64,000 nucleotides of DNA from NCBI GenBank assembly GCA_023954135.1, contig JAMLIN010000018.1, positions 1 to 64,000 on the forward strand, given 5' to 3'. The notes under the pieces are model-generated. The model was not told the DNA's origin, did not search any database, and saw nothing but the letters and a program-made list of their open reading frames with translations. The translations under genes were made by a program, and so were the position numbers. Below, in pieces: positions 54,353 to 62,238 of this stretch; position 1 is the stretch's first letter, and each line of letters begins with the position of its first letter. The stretch is from Burkholderiaceae bacterium. Its GTDB lineage: Bacteria; Pseudomonadota; Gammaproteobacteria; Burkholderiales; Burkholderiaceae_E.

Positions 54353-55216
54353 ATGAGCGCTCCCGAATTCATCAATGCCGGCGACGGCCGCCGCATCGAC
54401 ATGCTGACCTGGCTGCCCGAGGCGCCGCGCGCGGTGGTGCAGATCGCCCACGGCATGGGCGAGCACGCCGGCCGCTACGACCGGCTGGCGCGTGCGCTCG
54501 TGCGGCAGGGCTATGCGGTCTATGCCAACCACCATCGCGGCCACGGCCCGCGGGCGGCGGACGCCGGCATGCTCGGCAATCTGGGGCCGGGAGGCTTCGC
54601 CCGCCTGGTGGAGGACATGGCGGATGTCTCCCGCTGCATCCGGGAACGCCACCCTCGCCTGTCGCTGGTGCTGATCGGCCACAGCATGGGTTCGTTCGCG
54701 GCGCAGGCCTATGCGCTGTCGTACTCGAGCTGGCTGCAGGCCCTGGTGCTCTCCGGCACGGCCGCCACCGACCTGGCGGCCGAGGACCGCCGCAGCGGGC
54801 GGCGCGAGCTGGCGCAGGCGAAAAGCGCCAACCAGCCGCCGCGCACACCCTGGGACTGGCTCACCCGCGACGACGCCGAGGTGGACAAGTACATGGCCGA
54901 TCCGCTTTGCGGCTTTCCGCTGGAGCCATCCTCCCTGGCCTCGATGTACGCCACCTGCGCGCCCGCCACGGTGCCGGGAGGGTTCTCCGGCTTGCGCACC
55001 ACGCTGCCGATCTACCTGGTCACCGGCAGTTGCGACCCGGTGAACGACCACCTGAGATCGTTCCATCCGCTGGTGCGGCGCCTGCGCGATGCCGGCCTGA
55101 CCCGGGTGACGGAAGCGATCTACGAAGGGGCGCGGCACGAGGTCTTCAACGAGACCAACCGCGACGAGGTCGTCGACGCCATGCTGGCGTGGCTGGAGAC
55201 GGCCTGCCGGTTCTAA
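54353..55216 (+). CDS. Lysophospholipase/monoacylglycerol lipase-like hydrolase
   Basis: The 287-residue alpha/beta hydrolase belongs to the serine aminopeptidase S33 (Hydrolase_4) group. HGMGEHAGRYDRLARAL near residue 34 is its signature, GHSMGSFAA near residue 109 the nucleophile elbow, and TGSCDPVND near residue 223 with the final EGARHEVFNE near 262 give the acid and His. It probably hydrolyses a lysolipid or monoglyceride. ATG at 54353 is used; a longer frame upstream lacks conserved sequence. Confidence 0.85.
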   Translation: MSAPEFINAGDGRRIDMLTWLPEAPRAVVQIAHGMGEHAGRYDRLARALVRQGYAVYANHHRGHGPRAADAGMLGNLGPGGFARLVEDMADVSRCIRERHPRLSLVLIGHSMGSFAAQAYALSYSSWLQALVLSGTAATDLAAEDRRSGRRELAQAKSANQPPRTPWDWLTRDDAEVDKYMADPLCGFPLEPSSLASMYATCAPATVPGGFSGLRTTLPIYLVTGSCDPVNDHLRSFHPLVRRLRDAGLTRVTEAIYEGARHEVFNETNRDEVVDAMLAWLETACRF

Positions 55217-55218
55217 GG

Positions 55219-56145
55219 TCAGGACTGCCGGCCTTGCTTCTTCTTCCCGGCTGACCCCGGATTCGCCCGGTTGGCCGGGCGCAATCGCGCCTTCGCGAGA
55301 TCGATGAAGGCGCGCGTCTTCGATGGCGGCTCCCGGTGGCCGGGCCACGCCGCATAGAGCGCCACCTGCGGGAACTTCAGCGACGGCAGCAGGCGGACGA
55401 GCCGGCCGGCGGCGACGTCGGCCTCCAGCGCGAACTCGGGCCCGGCGCAGATGCCGGCGCCCGCCAGCGCCAACGCCCGTCCGCCCGAAGTGCTGGAGGT
55501 GCCGAGCCTGCGCGCGAGCCGCACCGATTCCTTGCCGTCCCTCGTCCGGAGCGTCCACGGATGAGGAACGGGGGTGAACGCGATCCAGTCGTGCGAGGCC
55601 AGGTCCGCGAGGCGTCGCGGCGTACCGCGCACGCGCAGGTATTCCGGCGATGCCACGCACCAGATGTCGAACACGGCAAGGTTCACCGCATGCAGGCTCG
55701 AGTCGCGCCGTCCCGTGGTGCGCAGGCTCAGGTCCATGCCTGCCGCAACCAGATCCAGAAGGCTGTCGCTCGGGTGGTAGTCGACCTGCATGCCGGGATG
55801 GAGCCGGAGGTACTCGGCGATCAGCGGCGCGATCCAGCCGGCCGTCTCGACCGCCGAGGTGAGGCGCAGGACACCGGTGAGCCGGGCCGTGCGTTGCCGG
55901 GTGCGCTCGGCCAGCTGCTGCGCCTGCTCCAGCAGCACCCGGCCCTCCTCGAGCAGCGCGGCTCCGGCCTCGGTCAGCACGAGCTTCCTGGTGGACCGGT
56001 GCAGCAGCTGGACGCCGAGCTCGCGCTCCAGCGCGGCCACGTTCTGGCTCACCGCGGATTTCGTGACGGCCAGGTGATCGGCCGCCCGCGTGAAACTGCC
56101 GGCAGCGCAGACGGCGACGAACTGCTCGAGGCGGGTGAGATTCAT
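55219..56145 (-). CDS. LysR-family transcriptional regulator
   Basis: The 308-residue protein has an N-terminal LysR helix-turn-helix (FVAVCAAGSFTRAADHLAVTKSAVSQNVA near residue 9, shown as AGSFTRAADHLAVTKSAVSQ) and a substrate-binding domain (GVLRLTSAVE to ALEADVAAGRLVRLLPSL). It belongs to the CrgA/DsdC-type group that controls an adjacent divergent gene. The target is probably the NmrA-type gene; an inverted repeat overlaps its own start. A Lys/Gln-rich tail ends the protein. Confidence 0.9.
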   Translation of the reverse strand: MNLTRLEQFVAVCAAGSFTRAADHLAVTKSAVSQNVAALERELGVQLLHRSTRKLVLTEAGAALLEEGRVLLEQAQQLAERTRQRTARLTGVLRLTSAVETAGWIAPLIAEYLRLHPGMQVDYHPSDSLLDLVAAGMDLSLRTTGRRDSSLHAVNLAVFDIWCVASPEYLRVRGTPRRLADLASHDWIAFTPVPHPWTLRTRDGKESVRLARRLGTSSTSGGRALALAGAGICAGPEFALEADVAAGRLVRLLPSLKFPQVALYAAWPGHREPPSKTRAFIDLAKARLRPANRANPGSAGKKKQGRQS

Positions 56146-56169
56146 CTGTCCAGTATCACTAAACAGATG
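56143..56169. promoter_or_regulatory. LysR-type operator overlapping the LysR start codon
   Basis: CATCTGT (56143-56149) and ACAGATG (56163-56169) are perfectly complementary arms separated by 13 bases. The first arm includes the LysR start codon. A T-N11-A core fits the usual LysR box. It is well placed to repress lysR and activate the divergent gene at 56251. Confidence 0.6.
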
Positions 56170-56250
56170 ATTCTCGTAAAGGCGGTTTATCCGGACAATT
56201 CATCCGGGCAGGATACGGACATCCGACCACTTCCCCGAAAGGAGATCGTC

Positions 56251-57144
56251 ATGTTCGTACTGCTAGGTTCCAGCGGCCAGATCACTTCCCAGGTTGCCCG
56301 CCTGCTGTTGGCAGCCGGCCACCCCGTCAGAGTGGTGGGGCGCAACGCCGATGCGCTTGCACCGCTGTCCGGCATCGGCGCCCGGACCGTGATCGGGGAT
56401 CCGGGAGATGCCGCCGTCCTCGAGCGCGCTTTCGCGGGCGCCACCGCCGTCTACACGATGACCCCGCCGTGCTACGAGGAACCCGACATGCGCATCGCGC
56501 AGGATCGCATCGGCAGCGCTATTGCCGATGCCCTGGCCCGCACGGGCGTGCCGCGTGTCGTGAACCTGTCGAGCATCGGCGCGGAGCTGCCGCGTGGCAC
56601 CGGGCCGATCGAAGGGCTGCATGCTCAGGAACAGCGGCTGAACGCCATCGGCGGCATCGACCTGCTGCACCTGAGGCCGGGCTCGTTCATGGAGAACCTC
56701 CTGCCGGCGGCGGCCGGGATCGCGGCGGAGGGCGTGTTGCGCGGCATGGAATCGGGCGACGTTCCGATGCCGATGGTCGCCACCCGCGACATCGCAGCCG
56801 TCGCTGCGCGCGAACTGACGCTGACGCGGGACAGCGGGCATGGCGGCGTTCTGCTCCTGCATTCGCCAAGGCATGTCACGATGCGCGAGGCGGCCGCCAT
56901 CCTGGGCGCCGCGATCGGCAGGCCGGATCTTCGGTACGAGCAGTCGGAACCCGCCGGGATGAAGGCCGCATTGCGCTCGCAAGGGCTTTCCGCCAATGCC
57001 GCCGACCAGCTCGAGGCGCTTGCCGACTGGCTGTCGACCTCGTCGCTCGATTCCGTCAGCGCCGGGCCGGTTGCGGTGCAGCCGACCACGATCGAGGCGT
57101 TCGCGGAAGAGAGCTTCGCGCCCGCTTATGCGCATGTGAGTTGA
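56251..57144 (+). CDS. NmrA-family NAD(P)-binding protein
   Basis: The 297-residue protein starts with the atypical Rossmann motif LLGSSGQITSQVARLL and continues with VRVVGRNADALAPL, NLSSIGAELPRGTGPIEGLH and RPGSFMENLLP, all NmrA/azoreductase-like. It probably binds NAD(P)H and senses or reduces quinones. AAGGAG lies eight bases before the ATG at 56251. It is divergent from the LysR gene, which is likely to control it. Confidence 0.85.
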   Translation: MFVLLGSSGQITSQVARLLLAAGHPVRVVGRNADALAPLSGIGARTVIGDPGDAAVLERAFAGATAVYTMTPPCYEEPDMRIAQDRIGSAIADALARTGVPRVVNLSSIGAELPRGTGPIEGLHAQEQRLNAIGGIDLLHLRPGSFMENLLPAAAGIAAEGVLRGMESGDVPMPMVATRDIAAVAARELTLTRDSGHGGVLLLHSPRHVTMREAAAILGAAIGRPDLRYEQSEPAGMKAALRSQGLSANAADQLEALADWLSTSSLDSVSAGPVAVQPTTIEAFAEESFAPAYAHVS

Positions 57145-57175
57145 AGACTGCGTTCGAGATGCCTGGCGGTCGGGC

Positions 57176-57364
57176 TCACCTTGCAGTGATATCGATTCCC
57201 TCGAGGAAGCCCCTCATCTTCTTCATGGGCTTGAGAGGAACCAGCTCGATCCGCCCCTGATAGGGCATGATCTGGATCTTCTGCCCGGATGCGATGCCCA
57301 TGGATTCCCGAATTTCCTTGGGAATCACGATCTGATATTTCCGGGAAACAGTTACTACCGTCAT
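57176..57364 (-). CDS. AbrB/MazE-type antitoxin without partner
   Basis: The 62-residue protein is a swapped-hairpin AbrB domain: TVSRKYQIVIPKEIRES near residue 4, then GIASGQKIQIMPYQGRIELVP. Downstream of it lie only the last codons of the NmrA-type gene, so no PIN or MazF toxin follows in the usual position. It may be an orphan antitoxin left after loss of the toxin, or a free regulator. Its start abuts the BrnT remnant. Confidence 0.8.
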   Translation of the reverse strand: MTVVTVSRKYQIVIPKEIRESMGIASGQKIQIMPYQGRIELVPLKPMKKMRGFLEGIDITAR

Positions 57365-57366
57365 GA

Positions 57367-57510
57367 TGTCACCTTAGTCCGGGCTGGGCGCATGGCCAGG
57401 TGGTGGTGCTGATACGGATCGACCTAGAGGATGGCCCGCGATTGATTTCCTGCCGCAAGGCCGAACCCTATGAACGTGAAGCGTACTACCGCGCGTACCC
57501 GCCAGGCTGA
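57367..57510 (+). pseudogene. C-terminal remnant of a BrnT-type toxin
   Basis: After a stop at 57364-57366 an open frame of 47 codons reads HGQVVVLIRIDLEDGPRLI then SCRKAEPYEREAYYRAYP. The pattern xxISxRxAxxxERxxY is the C-terminal strand and helix of BrnT, an RNase toxin of about 90 residues. The N-terminal half with the catalytic Arg/His is missing; the break lies next to the AbrB gene. The remnant overlaps brnA by 41 bases, as in intact brnTA pairs. Confidence 0.5.
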
Positions 57511-57754
57511 CGTGCCTTACGACCCCAAGAGCAAAGCCGATACCGAGAAGTTCTGGGAGGGCTCGACAGCTCACCACGGGGTGGCGGAACTGCGCGCCAG
57601 GCGGGGAAGGCCCGCAAAGGCTGTCGAAAACCGCAAGGAGCAGATCTCCTTGCGCGTGGACAAGGATGTGCTGGAATGGTACCGAGCACAAGGCGCCGGC
57701 TGGCAGACGCGCATGAACGCAGTCTTGAAAGCGTTCCGGGACGCGGCAGTCTGA
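57470..57754 (+). CDS. BrnA-type antitoxin
   Basis: The 94-residue protein has a disordered basic N-terminus and the BrnA C-terminal ribbon-helix-helix: QISLRVDKDVLEWYRAQGAGWQTRMNAVL near residue 57, here SLRVDKDVLEWYRAQG then WQTRMNAVLKAF. BrnA binds and silences BrnT and represses the operon. The toxin in front is truncated, so this antitoxin appears to be orphaned. ATG at 57470 lies inside the toxin remnant. Confidence 0.8.
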   Translation: MNVKRTTARTRQADVPYDPKSKADTEKFWEGSTAHHGVAELRARRGRPAKAVENRKEQISLRVDKDVLEWYRAQGAGWQTRMNAVLKAFRDAAV

Positions 57755-57784
57755 AGGCTCAGCTCGACGCTGCGTCAATCGACG

Positions 57785-58003
57785 TCATCCTGACATCGCG
57801 GATCGAAGCCAATCGGCACGGGTCAGCACTTCCCTCGCCACCTCGGTGATCGGTCGATCCCCGTCGTTGTCCACGATGAAGTCTTCCACTCCGGTCGCAT
57901 TCAGTATCGTCTCCAGTTCGCGGGAGCGAGCCAGTGCCTGGGACTGGAACATGCCTGGCTCCCTCGTACGAAGCCGGTTCAGGAGCGGCACAGGCTCGGT
58001 CAT
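57785..58003 (-). CDS. Small protein downstream of Fic, function unknown
   Basis: The 72-residue product starts 14 bases after the Fic stop and reads LLNRLRTREPGMFQSQALAR then ELETILNATGVEDFIVDNDG and ITEVAREVLTRADW. This looks like the C-terminal segment of a P-loop kinase (the VDNDG-RPITEVAREVL tail) rather than an antitoxin, so it may be a kinase fragment. Otherwise it could be a partner of Fic. No similar protein is seen elsewhere in the window. Confidence 0.45.
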   Translation of the reverse strand: MTEPVPLLNRLRTREPGMFQSQALARSRELETILNATGVEDFIVDNDGDRPITEVAREVLTRADWLRSAMSG

Positions 58004-58017
58004 GCGTCGAAGTGACG

Positions 58018-59199
58018 TCAGGATTGCGCGGCTTCGGGATAGAGGGCAGGAAAGAGAAACTGAAGCGCGTCGAGCGGCAGCCCCAGGCGCACCGGGCCGA
58101 GCCTGGTATCGCTGACCAGCAAGCCCGTACGCAGGAGGTAGGAAAGCAGGGTTCGAGCCGTTCGTTCACCCAGGCCTGTCATCTGCGTGAATTCGCCGCG
58201 GGTCATCGGGCCCGCAGCAAACGCATAGTGCAGAGGAAGCGCCGCCTCCTTGCGCATTCCACCCTGCGTGGGTCGCTCGGTCTGCATGCGGAAGATCACC
58301 AAGGCTTCGATGCGGCGCTTCATCTCGTCGAAGTCGAACATCTCCCGCATGAAGCTGACCTGGTCCTCGCAGACCTTCAGGAAGAAATCGACCCATTCGT
58401 GAAGCCCCGCTTCCGTCAGATTGCCGCGGCCGTCGAGGTCACCGCGCCGTGGCGAATCCGCGTTCGCAAGCCGCGCGTAGTACTCGGTGCGCTGACGCGC
58501 CAGTCCGCGGTTCACCGACCACAAGCCATGGCTGAGGGGCCACAGGGCGCAGTGCGTCTGGAGCCGTACCGCCCTGCCGTTTCCGTCGAGAAACGGATGC
58601 ACCCAGGCAAGGCGCTGGTGGGCGCAGGCGGTGGCGATGACATGCATGTCCCAGCTGCGCCGTTGATCGTAGACCTCGTCGAAGCGCTGAAAAAAACCTG
58701 GTAGCGAAGCCGCGGCCGGCGCGACATGGCGGCCGACGTTCACGCTGTCGTCCCGTATCGCTCCGGGTTCGACCAGCCGACCTTCGCTCGTTCGGTCTTC
58801 AGGGGCGAGGCGGGAATAGAGCGCTCGGTGAGCCGCCACCGCGAACGAGATGTTCAGGACAGACTCGTCCCCGTCCGTCCCGATGCGGGATTCCAGCCCC
58901 CGCTCCGCCTCAATGTGGGCCAGCGCCAGGCGCTGCAGTCGCGCCGTGTCGGAGTCGGGCAGGAATTCATGCCGGAGAGCCCGTTCGATGTTCAGGGGTG
59001 ATGTGCTCTGGCCCTCGATGCGATTGCTGTAGTAGGAGTTCATCGCACGGACCAGCTCGCGGACGCTGTCGAGTGTCGACGGATGCACCTTGCCTCTCAG
59101 GGAGATCGCATCCCGGGCCAGGACTGCGGCACGCTCCCGCAGTTCCGCCAGGCGGAGTTGCGGGAGCAGGGGCTCGAATTGATGGGGTGAGGTGTACAT
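58018..59199 (-). CDS. Fic-family AMPylator
   Basis: Fic enzymes transfer AMP (or other groups) from nucleotides to hydroxyls of target proteins. The 393-residue protein has the core motif HPFLDGNGR at 201-209, with the catalytic His201 and the anion-binding Asn207-Gly208-Arg209. An inhibitory helix SNRIEG (residues 58-63) fits the [S/T]xxxE[G/N] rule, so it carries its own inhibitor (class II). The C-terminal 80 residues resemble a winged helix (RGEFTQMTGLGERTARTLL), usual in Fic proteins of the SoFic type, and may bind DNA. A palindrome lies 36 bases upstream. Confidence 0.9.
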   Translation of the reverse strand: MYTSPHQFEPLLPQLRLAELRERAAVLARDAISLRGKVHPSTLDSVRELVRAMNSYYSNRIEGQSTSPLNIERALRHEFLPDSDTARLQRLALAHIEAERGLESRIGTDGDESVLNISFAVAAHRALYSRLAPEDRTSEGRLVEPGAIRDDSVNVGRHVAPAAASLPGFFQRFDEVYDQRRSWDMHVIATACAHQRLAWVHPFLDGNGRAVRLQTHCALWPLSHGLWSVNRGLARQRTEYYARLANADSPRRGDLDGRGNLTEAGLHEWVDFFLKVCEDQVSFMREMFDFDEMKRRIEALVIFRMQTERPTQGGMRKEAALPLHYAFAAGPMTRGEFTQMTGLGERTARTLLSYLLRTGLLVSDTRLGPVRLGLPLDALQFLFPALYPEAAQS

Positions 59200-59234
59200 G
59201 GGGAGAGTTTGCCGACTTTGTTGCCGACTTGCAA

Positions 59235-59263
59235 TCTATATATATTGTTGAAATATATATAGA
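59235..59263. promoter_or_regulatory. Perfect 29-base AT-rich palindrome upstream of fic
   Basis: TCTATATATATT and AATATATATAGA are exactly complementary 12-base arms around GTTGA. It lies between the Fic start (59199, minus) and the VOC gene at 59364. The base composition stands out against the GC-rich surroundings. It is probably an operator, perhaps for the Fic C-terminal winged helix itself. Confidence 0.65.
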
Positions 59264-59363
59264 AAATCCATGCTATTCGAGATTTTCGGCGATAATTTTG
59301 CCGATCTGGTTTCCGATCCGCTGCGAGCCGATCGTCTGGCAGCCATGCGGCTCGTATGAACCC

Positions 59364-59792
59364 TCAGGCTTCATCTCCGGGCAGCAGATCCGGATTCCAG
59401 ACCACCTCCCAGAGATGCCTGTCAGGATCCTGGAAGTAGCCCGCGTAGCCGCCCCAGAAAGTGTCATGGGCCGGCTTCACGATCGAGGCCCCGGCCGCTT
59501 CCGCCTGCCTCATCACGTCATCGACCTCGGCCCTCGAGGAAACGTTGTGTCCGAGTGTCACGTCCGTGGCGCTGGGCCGATCCAGCGTCAAGCCGGCGTC
59601 ATGGGCGATGCTCTCGCGCGGCCAGAGCGCCAGCCTCAGGCCGGGCTGAAGGTCGAAGAACGCGACCGCCCCATGCTCGAACTCCCGACCGACGATGCCT
59701 TCCGTATTCAGGCCAAGGCCGTCACGATAAAACGAGAGTGCGCGGCCCAGGTCGTCCACGCCGAGGGTGATGACGGTAAGCCGGGCTTTCAT
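59364..59792 (-). CDS. VOC-family (glyoxalase-like) protein
   Basis: The 142-residue protein has the VOC plan: VITLGVDDLGRALSFYRDGLGL near residue 7, here LGVDDLGRALSFYRDGLGL, and the C-terminal GGYAGYFQDPDRHLWEVVW near residue 114 with the metal-binding HLWE. It resembles a dioxygenase or antibiotic-binding protein. It is on the same strand as the fic gene but separated from it by the AT-rich gap; no operon is evident. Confidence 0.82.
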   Translation of the reverse strand: MKARLTVITLGVDDLGRALSFYRDGLGLNTEGIVGREFEHGAVAFFDLQPGLRLALWPRESIAHDAGLTLDRPSATDVTLGHNVSSRAEVDDVMRQAEAAGASIVKPAHDTFWGGYAGYFQDPDRHLWEVVWNPDLLPGDEA

Positions 59793-59889
59793 GTGTTGTG
59801 TCTCGACTGCTTGTCAGCCGCCGGGCGATCTCGAACGCATCTTGCGGCCGGTCGGATCCGTTCGAGGAACTGGCGATCGGGGTGCATGC

Positions 59890-60312
59890 TCATGGCGCAT
59901 CGGGAATCAGCCGCTTGCCGAGGCTGACGACTTCATCCTGCGCATAGCCCAGGCGCCGATAGAACTCCAGAACATCATGATTGGACGCGCGAACCTGCAG
60001 GTTGAGCTTCGGGCAGCCACGATCCTTCAGGCATGCCTCGACGTGATCCATGATCGCGCGGCCGAACCCGGACCTTCTGTGTTCCGGCGAAACGGCCAGG
60101 TAGTTGACCCAGCCCCTGTGGCCGTCGAACCCCGCCATGACGGTGGCAACCACCGCGCCTTCGACTTCGCCGACGAGGAACAGCTCGGGCTGGGTGGTGA
60201 GCTTGCGCCGGATATCCTTGCGGGGGTCGTTCCACGGCCGCACGAGCTCGCAGCTTTGCCACAGGGCGATGACCGCTTCTTCATCTGCAATGGCGAACGG
60301 GCGGATGTTCAT
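59890..60312 (-). CDS. YpeA-like GNAT acetyltransferase
   Basis: The 140-residue protein is a single GNAT domain. The opening NIRPFAIADEEAVIALWQ and the acetyl-CoA loop SPEHRRSGFGRAIMDHVE near residue 75 with R-x-x-G-x-G are clear; NHDVLEFYRRLGYAQDE is the usual C-terminal helix and strand. The acceptor is unknown. No ribosome site is obvious before the ATG at 60312. Confidence 0.85.
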   Translation of the reverse strand: MNIRPFAIADEEAVIALWQSCELVRPWNDPRKDIRRKLTTQPELFLVGEVEGAVVATVMAGFDGHRGWVNYLAVSPEHRRSGFGRAIMDHVEACLKDRGCPKLNLQVRASNHDVLEFYRRLGYAQDEVVSLGKRLIPDAP

Positions 60313-60380
60313 CAGCTTGGCCTCCGTTTAGTCCACTAATGAATCCCGGCGCCGTGATTCTCTCGATAGTGCCCGCAGAG

Positions 60381-60497
60381 TCAGGTGCGGATCGATCGAC
60401 GTCGTACCAGTTCGAAGCAGATCGCAGTCAGCAAGTGAACCACCAACGCAACGGCGGCGAGGACGAGCACTAACAAGGAGAGTTCGAGAATTCCCAC
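60381..60497 (-). CDS. Possible single-helix micro-protein
   Basis: From a GTG at 60497 the frame gives 38 residues dominated by one hydrophobic helix (LSLLVLVLAAVALVVHLL) and a basic tail (RRRSIRT). AGGGGAG lies about ten bases upstream. The longer in-frame ATG-start extension to 60674 shows no domain. Size and character fit small stress or toxin-type membrane peptides, but evidence is only compositional. It occupies the otherwise empty 60313-60667 gap. Confidence 0.35.
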   Translation of the reverse strand: MGILELSLLVLVLAAVALVVHLLTAICFELVRRRSIRT

Positions 60498-60633
60498 TAT
60501 ATCAAGACTCCCCTCGCTCGATAGGTGCGCGCAAGTCGACACTATGGCCGGGAAAAGCGCGCTGCTCGTGACGATTGTCCGTTGCGGCGAACTGTCAGGC
60601 ATCAGAGCATGCTTGTCGTGAAACCGAAAAGGA

Positions 60634-60644
60634 ACCATAATGGT
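60634..60644. promoter_or_regulatory. ACCATAATGGT palindrome before the FitAB-type pair
   Basis: ACCAT and ATGGT arms around a single A form a perfect 11-base dyad 23 bases before the antitoxin ATG. CATAAT in it could also serve as the -10 of the operon. A ribbon-helix-helix antitoxin would bind here. Confidence 0.5.
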
Positions 60645-60667
60645 ATCTAATGACACTGAGAGGCCCC

Positions 60668-60913
60668 ATGCCAACGACCATTACCCTGAAGGGAATACCC
60701 GACGACGTCTACGATCGGCTGAAAGCCTCGGCCGAGGCAAACAGGAGAAGCGTGAACAGCGAGGTGATCGCCAGTCTCGAGACGCTGCTTCTGCCGAAGA
60801 AGACCACGGCGCTTCAGCATCTCGCCGCCATTCAGGCACTTCGCGCCCGGCTGCCGCAGGATGCGTTCGAGCACGAGGACATCGATCGTCTCAAGCGGGA
60901 AGGGCGGCCGTGA
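60668..60913 (+). CDS. FitA/VapB-type ribbon-helix-helix antitoxin
   Basis: The 81-residue protein opens with the RHH strand ITLKGIPDDVYDRLKASAE and the helix RRSVNSEVIASLETLL, as in FitA. The C-terminal segment (LQHLAAIQALRARLPQD...DIDRLKREGRP) would bind and block the toxin. ATG at 60668 is preferred to the in-frame ATG at 60650. It overlaps the toxin gene by four bases (GTGA). Confidence 0.85.
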   Translation: MPTTITLKGIPDDVYDRLKASAEANRRSVNSEVIASLETLLLPKKTTALQHLAAIQALRARLPQDAFEHEDIDRLKREGRP

Positions 60914-61308
60914 TCGTCGTCGATACGAGCGTGCTGGCGTACCTTCTGATTCCAGGAAAGTACACGGAGAGCGCCGAAAGACTTCTGGTGGCCGACCCGG
61001 ACTGGGCGGCGCCTCGCCTGTGGCGCAGTGAGCTGAGGAACGTTCTCGCGACGTACGTGAGGAAAAAGCTCATGGAAGTGACGGACGCGGCGACGTTGCA
61101 TCAGCGGGCGGCCGCGCTCATCGGGACGGAGGAGTACGACGTGGAGACGATGGACGTGCTGCGCCTGTCGAAGGGTAGCGGGTGCTCCGCCTATGACTGC
61201 GAGTTCATTGCGCTGGCCGACTATCTGGGCGTCGAGCTCGTGACCACAGACACGAAGCTGGCGAAGGCATTTCCCGTGCGCGCGAGACTTCTTTCTCCCG
61301 ATGCCTGA
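60910..61308 (+). CDS. VapC/FitB-type PIN-domain toxin
   Basis: The 132-residue protein is a complete PIN ribonuclease: VVDTSVLAYLL near residue 3 with the first Asp, SELRNVLATY with the Glu near residue 40, and SAYDCEFIALADYLGVELVTTDTKLAKAF near residue 95, here DCEFIALADYLGVELVT, with the C-terminal acidic pair. It would cleave a specific RNA until blocked by the antitoxin. GTG start is inside the antitoxin stop (GTGA). This is the only complete toxin-antitoxin pair in the window. Confidence 0.9.
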   Translation: MIVVDTSVLAYLLIPGKYTESAERLLVADPDWAAPRLWRSELRNVLATYVRKKLMEVTDAATLHQRAAALIGTEEYDVETMDVLRLSKGSGCSAYDCEFIALADYLGVELVTTDTKLAKAFPVRARLLSPDA

Positions 61309-61310
61309 CT

Positions 61311-62180
61311 CTACAACTTGCGCTCCGTCCTCGGCTCGCCGGTCGTGCCCTTGGTGAGATAGGCCTTGGTCAAGGTCGCCTCGCGCGGCATGTCGGTCCG
61401 CTGCCAGTAGTCGGGGCCGAGCGCGGTGAGCCCGCCGTCGACGACGATCTCCTGGCCGGTGACGAAGCCCGAGTCCTCGCTCGCGAGGAAAACTGCGGCG
61501 CCGGCGATGTCCTCGCCGCGACCGTGCTGCGGCCAGGGCTGTGCGCCATCGAGGTGGCGGCCCGCTTCCTCCAGCGACATGTGCTTCTGATGCGTGAGAC
61601 CGGTGAGAATGAAGCCGGGGCAGATCGCATTGACGCGGATGCGATCCGGTGCGAGCTGTACCGCAGCAGCGCGCGTCAGGTTGACCACCGCGGCCTTCGC
61701 CGACGAATAGGCGAGCGGCCCGGCGCCGCCGCTCAGGCCCGCGATCGACGCCGTGCTGATGATGCTGCCGCCCTCGCCCTGGCGCCGGAACACGCGCGTC
61801 GCGTGCTTGATGCCGAAGAACACGCCCTTCACGAGCACGGCGAAGGTGTAGTCCCACTCGGCTTCCTCGAGCTCCCAGATCGGGCCTATCGCGCCGCCGA
61901 CGCCGGCGTTGTTGAAGATGACATCCAGCTGGCCGAAGCTGTCCACCGCGCAGTCGATCATCGCGACGATGTCGCTCTCCCGGGCGACGTCGACCTTCAC
62001 GAAGCGCGCCGCGTCGCCGTGGCCCGCGGCGGCCGCGAGCTTCAGGGTTTCCTCCCCCGTGGCCGCATTGAAGTCCGCGATCACGACCTTCGCGCCCTCG
62101 GCCAGAAAGCGCAGCGCCGTCGCCTGCCCCATGCCGCCCGCGCCACCGGTGACGATCGCGACCTTGTTCTTCAGTCTCAT
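61311..62180 (-). CDS. Short-chain dehydrogenase/reductase
   Basis: The 289-residue SDR has TGGAGGMGQATAL near residue 11 for NAD(P), NNAGVGGAIGP near residue 90, the serine of STASIAG and YSSAKAAV (Tyr-x-x-x-Lys) near residue 158. Asp after the second strand (VVIADFNAATGE) indicates NAD preference. The stop is two bases from the convergent PIN toxin stop. AAGGAAAG lies 8 bases before the chosen ATG at 62180; two longer starts exist. Confidence 0.9.
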   Translation of the reverse strand: MRLKNKVAIVTGGAGGMGQATALRFLAEGAKVVIADFNAATGEETLKLAAAAGHGDAARFVKVDVARESDIVAMIDCAVDSFGQLDVIFNNAGVGGAIGPIWELEEAEWDYTFAVLVKGVFFGIKHATRVFRRQGEGGSIISTASIAGLSGGAGPLAYSSAKAAVVNLTRAAAVQLAPDRIRVNAICPGFILTGLTHQKHMSLEEAGRHLDGAQPWPQHGRGEDIAGAAVFLASEDSGFVTGQEIVVDGGLTALGPDYWQRTDMPREATLTKAYLTKGTTGEPRTERKL

Positions 62181-62238
62181 GGGTTTCTTTCCTTTCGTCA
62201 TGACCCCGGTGCTCGAATGCCTTGAATGAAGCTGGCGG

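Noticed and set aside
57759-58169. Minus-strand 136-codon frame over the Fic partner
   Set aside because: It is a different frame across the Fic stop and the small gene; the Fic and 57785-58003 frames are better supported.
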